Below are positions 14,058 to 15,774 of a stretch of 15,774 nt of DNA, in pieces. Numbering within the stretch: the first letter of the stretch is position 1; each line of letters starts with the position of its first letter. A program made the position numbers and the translations under genes. The DNA is from CAYHGV01 sp964356135 (lineage in GTDB: Bacteria; Hydrothermota; Tepidihabitantia; CAYHGV01): positions 1-15,774 of the forward strand of contig CAYHGV010000069.1 of NCBI GenBank assembly GCA_964356135.1, given 5' to 3'. Under the pieces are notes generated by a model that was not told where the DNA came from, ran no database searches, and saw nothing but the letters and a program-made list of their open reading frames with translations.

Positions 14058-14570
14058 TCACTCGCCTTCGAGCGAGAATTCCCGAATGCCAAACCAGTAA
14101 CCGGTGCCGGTAATATAGTCGATCTGGGCCTGGATCAGTTCAGCGTGTGCCCGTTCCATCACCGCCAGCCGCTCAAACATTTTTTTTGCCTCTTCGCTCG
14201 ACGTCTGGGTTGCCTGCTGTTCGTAGAACTTGATTCCTCGCTCTTCGAGTTCAAGCGCAGTATGAAGCGCCGAGAGCTCGTTCTGACCCTCTTCGCCTCG
14301 GGTTCGCAATTCGCGCGGCGAAAGCCTGGGTACAATCTCCTCAATCTCCGACCGGGCGATCTGCGCTTTGACCCAGCTTTTTCCCTCAAGAATACTGTCC
14401 TTCTGCCGCTCCAGCAGTATCATATGCTCGAACTCATCGATCGCCAGGCGGATAAACATATTTTTACCGGTCAGGTCTTTGGTGTTACGCGCAAATCCTA
14501 AATAATTCACCAGACCGGTCTTTTCCGATTCAATCCCCAAATCCAATATTTTTATCGTATCGTCGACCAT
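14058..14570 (-). CDS. Ferritin-like diiron protein, rubrerythrin type (third of the cluster)
   Basis: A 170-residue protein with ligands Glu16, Glu46-x-x-His49 (DEFEHMILL), Glu109 and Glu139-x-x-His142 (MERAHAELIQ). These are spaced as in a four-helix bundle with the two ExxH motifs of the ferritin-like superfamily. A loop of about 35 residues (72-105, charged, RSEIEEIVPRLSPRELRTRGEE) separates the helix pairs. There is no rubredoxin domain. The ATG follows the previous stop by 2 nt and its ribosome site AAGAGGA lies in the end of that gene, so the two are cotranslated. It is clearly different in sequence from its neighbours, so not a recent duplication. Confidence 0.87.
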   Translation of the reverse strand: MVDDTIKILDLGIESEKTGLVNYLGFARNTKDLTGKNMFIRLAIDEFEHMILLERQKDSILEGKSWVKAQIARSEIEEIVPRLSPRELRTRGEEGQNELSALHTALELEERGIKFYEQQATQTSSEEAKKMFERLAVMERAHAELIQAQIDYITGTGYWFGIREFSLEGE

Positions 14571-14572
14571 CG

Positions 14573-15025
14573 TTAGTCCTCTTTTAAGATCTGTTGATCA
14601 TATTCGGTTTCTAATCTCAGTTTGTGCTTTGCCTCTTCCTGGGTAAGGAATTCAAGGAGATTTCGTGCTTTCGGCTCGACCATCCGTTTGGCAATGCCGG
14701 TATAAAATCGTAACGACCGCTCTTCCATCTTTATTGCCATGGTCAGCACCTGCTGATAGTTCATACCCGGTTCGAAGGTAACATCCAGCAGATAATCGGA
14801 AATCTTCAAATCCGGAATCTTTTCCGTCTTCATCGCTGCCAGCGACTGAACGTTCAAACCTTCGAGCATCCGCCGGTGCTTGCGTTCCTCTTCGGCCAGT
14901 TCGCGAAACATCCCTTTCGCCGCCGGATTCCGGACGCTGTCGACTGCCGACTGATAAAAAGCGGCCGCGCCGCCTTCTTTTTGCATGGCAAATCCGATAA
15001 GTTCGTCAATGGCTGTGTATTTCAT
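14573..15025 (-). CDS. Ferritin-like diiron protein, rubrerythrin type (second of the cluster)
   Basis: A 150-residue four-helix protein with Glu17, Glu47-x-x-His50 (EEERKHRRML), Glu101 (KMEERSLRFY) and Glu131-x-x-His134 (QEEAKHKLRLE) as diiron ligands. The FYxxA pattern after each first Glu is typical of rubrerythrins. There is no C-terminal rubredoxin. A GGGG-containing ribosome site precedes the ATG. It is separated from the bacterioferritin-like gene by 66 nt. A role in peroxide or oxygen detoxification or iron buffering is inferred from the family. Confidence 0.88.
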   Translation of the reverse strand: MKYTAIDELIGFAMQKEGGAAAFYQSAVDSVRNPAAKGMFRELAEEERKHRRMLEGLNVQSLAAMKTEKIPDLKISDYLLDVTFEPGMNYQQVLTMAIKMEERSLRFYTGIAKRMVEPKARNLLEFLTQEEAKHKLRLETEYDQQILKED

Positions 15026-15091
15026 ACAGTACCCCTTGTATCGAGGATAATCCTTTTGACCTCCTGAGCAGACAGCCGCCCCTAAGTGGTG

Positions 15092-15508
15092 TTATAGCCC
15101 TAAGAGGGTCTTGAATTTATACTCGTGGTCTTCTTCGTCGGTCAGGATTTCCTCATAGAGCAGTCGGGTAACCGGGTCGTCGAGTTCCACAGCGAGCTTG
15201 ATGAACTTCGAGTAGAGCTCGATCGCATCGCGCTCGGCTTTGACGTTATCCTCGAGCATCTTTTTAATGTCGCCGCCGACTTTAATGTCAGCCGGCTTGG
15301 TCGTCGGGACGCCGCCCAGATAGTCGAGGCGCTCGGCAAACTTCTCGGCATGCTTCATCTCGGTCACCGCGGTCTCTTTAAAGACCTCGCCCACCGATTC
15401 ACTTTCCAGACCGATCGCCATCACATGCTGCCACATATACTGGACTGCCACCGCCATTTCGCGGGCAATCGATTCATTCAACGCATCAAGCAATCTTTTA
15501 TCCGCCAT
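15092..15508 (-). CDS. Bacterioferritin-like diiron protein
   Basis: A 138-residue protein with bacterioferritin/Dps-type spacing: Glu17, Glu50-Met51-x-His53 (TEMKHAEKFAERLDYLGGVPT), Glu92 and Glu125-x-x-His128. The EMKHAExxxERLxxLGGxP segment matches bacterioferritin, where the Met binds the inter-subunit haem. That Met is present here, so haem binding is possible but unproven. It is shorter than the usual 155-160 residues. AAAGGAGG stands five or six bases before the ATG, the best ribosome site in the cluster, suggesting high expression. It is the first gene of the diiron/Fe-S run. Confidence 0.88.
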   Translation of the reverse strand: MADKRLLDALNESIAREMAVAVQYMWQHVMAIGLESESVGEVFKETAVTEMKHAEKFAERLDYLGGVPTTKPADIKVGGDIKKMLEDNVKAERDAIELYSKFIKLAVELDDPVTRLLYEEILTDEEDHEYKFKTLLGL

Positions 15509-15533
15509 TTTTCCTCCTTTAATTTGTTAAGAA

Positions 15534-15562
15534 AAAATAACCAATATACAAAAACAAGTCAA
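15534..15562 (-). promoter_or_regulatory. Proximal promoter of the diiron/Fe-S gene cluster
   Basis: Minus-strand TTGACT (15562-15557) and TATTTT (15539-15534) are separated by 17 bases in an AT-rich stretch, followed by AAAGGAGG and the ATG at 15508. The -10 is weak but the position suits the first gene. Confidence 0.45.
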
Positions 15563-15661
15563 GGGTTGAATGCCCCCAAATAATCTTTAATTACCTTGCG
15601 GTTTTACTACAAATTCGGTTCGGGACATGAAATTATTATGTCAAACTGATAGTTACGTTTT

Positions 15662-15681
15662 TAAGAATGCGGACATTCTTA
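15662..15681. promoter_or_regulatory. Perfect inverted repeat upstream of the diiron cluster
   Basis: TAAGAATG-CGGA-CATTCTTA is an 8-bp perfect palindrome about 155 nt before the first gene. A second hairpin, TCTGAT/ATCAGA, lies at about 15693-15711. Neither has a T run on either strand. They could be operators for an iron, peroxide or redox regulator, or leader structure. No known box could be named. Confidence 0.45.
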
Positions 15682-15704
15682 GTAAATTAGAGATCTGATC
15701 TCAC

Positions 15705-15734
15705 ATATCAGAGGTCAAAGGGAGATCATGTCAA
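15705..15734 (-). promoter_or_regulatory. Possible distal promoter of the diiron cluster
   Basis: Minus-strand TTGACA (15734-15729) and TGATAT (15710-15705) are spaced 18 bases apart. If used, the transcript would have a leader of about 190 nt containing the inverted repeat at 15662-15681. Weaker than the proximal candidate in its -10. Confidence 0.3.
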
Positions 15735-15774
15735 GAGGTGTGTAAATTCGTTTCAAGCGGCGTCTTCCTTTCTT

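Overview
The window reads as a chromosomal stretch from an uncultured, probably anaerobic Gram-negative-type bacterium. Several exported proteins have signal peptides, one protein ends in a terminal Phe like an outer-membrane protein, and another carries a C-terminal 'YPNPS...' FlgD/type IX-secretion-like sorting domain. That combination is typical of the FCB group and of candidate phyla such as WOR-3/Stahlbacteria. The phylum is a guess from style, not from a marker tree. Every convincing gene is on the minus strand, so transcription runs from high to low coordinates.

Right part (15774 to 11056): a long leader with promoter-like boxes and inverted repeats precedes four consecutive but mutually divergent ferritin-like diiron proteins (a bacterioferritin-like protein and three rubrerythrin-type four-helix proteins). 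A cysteine desulfurase-like IscS/NifS follows, then an IscU scaffold, a 61-residue double zinc ribbon and a DsrE/F/DrsH-like protein. Spacing is very tight in several places (2-nt gap, GTGA overlap, 11-nt overlap, TAGTG overlap), so this looks like one iron / Fe-S / sulfur / oxidative-stress module. The most striking detail is that the IscS homologue keeps its mobile-loop cysteine but has Gln where the PLP Schiff-base lysine should be.

Middle part (11055 to 7259): about 200 bp of degenerate CACGAA-type repeats runs into a decayed GxxExxY-like gene. Next come a TusA-type sulfur carrier, a Gly-rich membrane/outer-membrane protein built of about five internal repeats, and an exported TPR protein with its own promoter. 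An intergenic region then holds hairpin repeats and the SRP RNA (ffs).

Left part (7258 to 1): the dnaX-ybaB-nfo operon (gamma/tau clamp-loader subunit, nucleoid-associated protein, endonuclease IV), with nfo in the position often taken by recR. After it, a good sigma70-type promoter and a strong leader hairpin precede a secreted YCF48/BNR-type beta-propeller protein. The last gene is a large exported GH20-like glycosidase split in two by an apparent +1 frameshift at a C4 run. No tRNA, IS element or convincing CRISPR array was seen.
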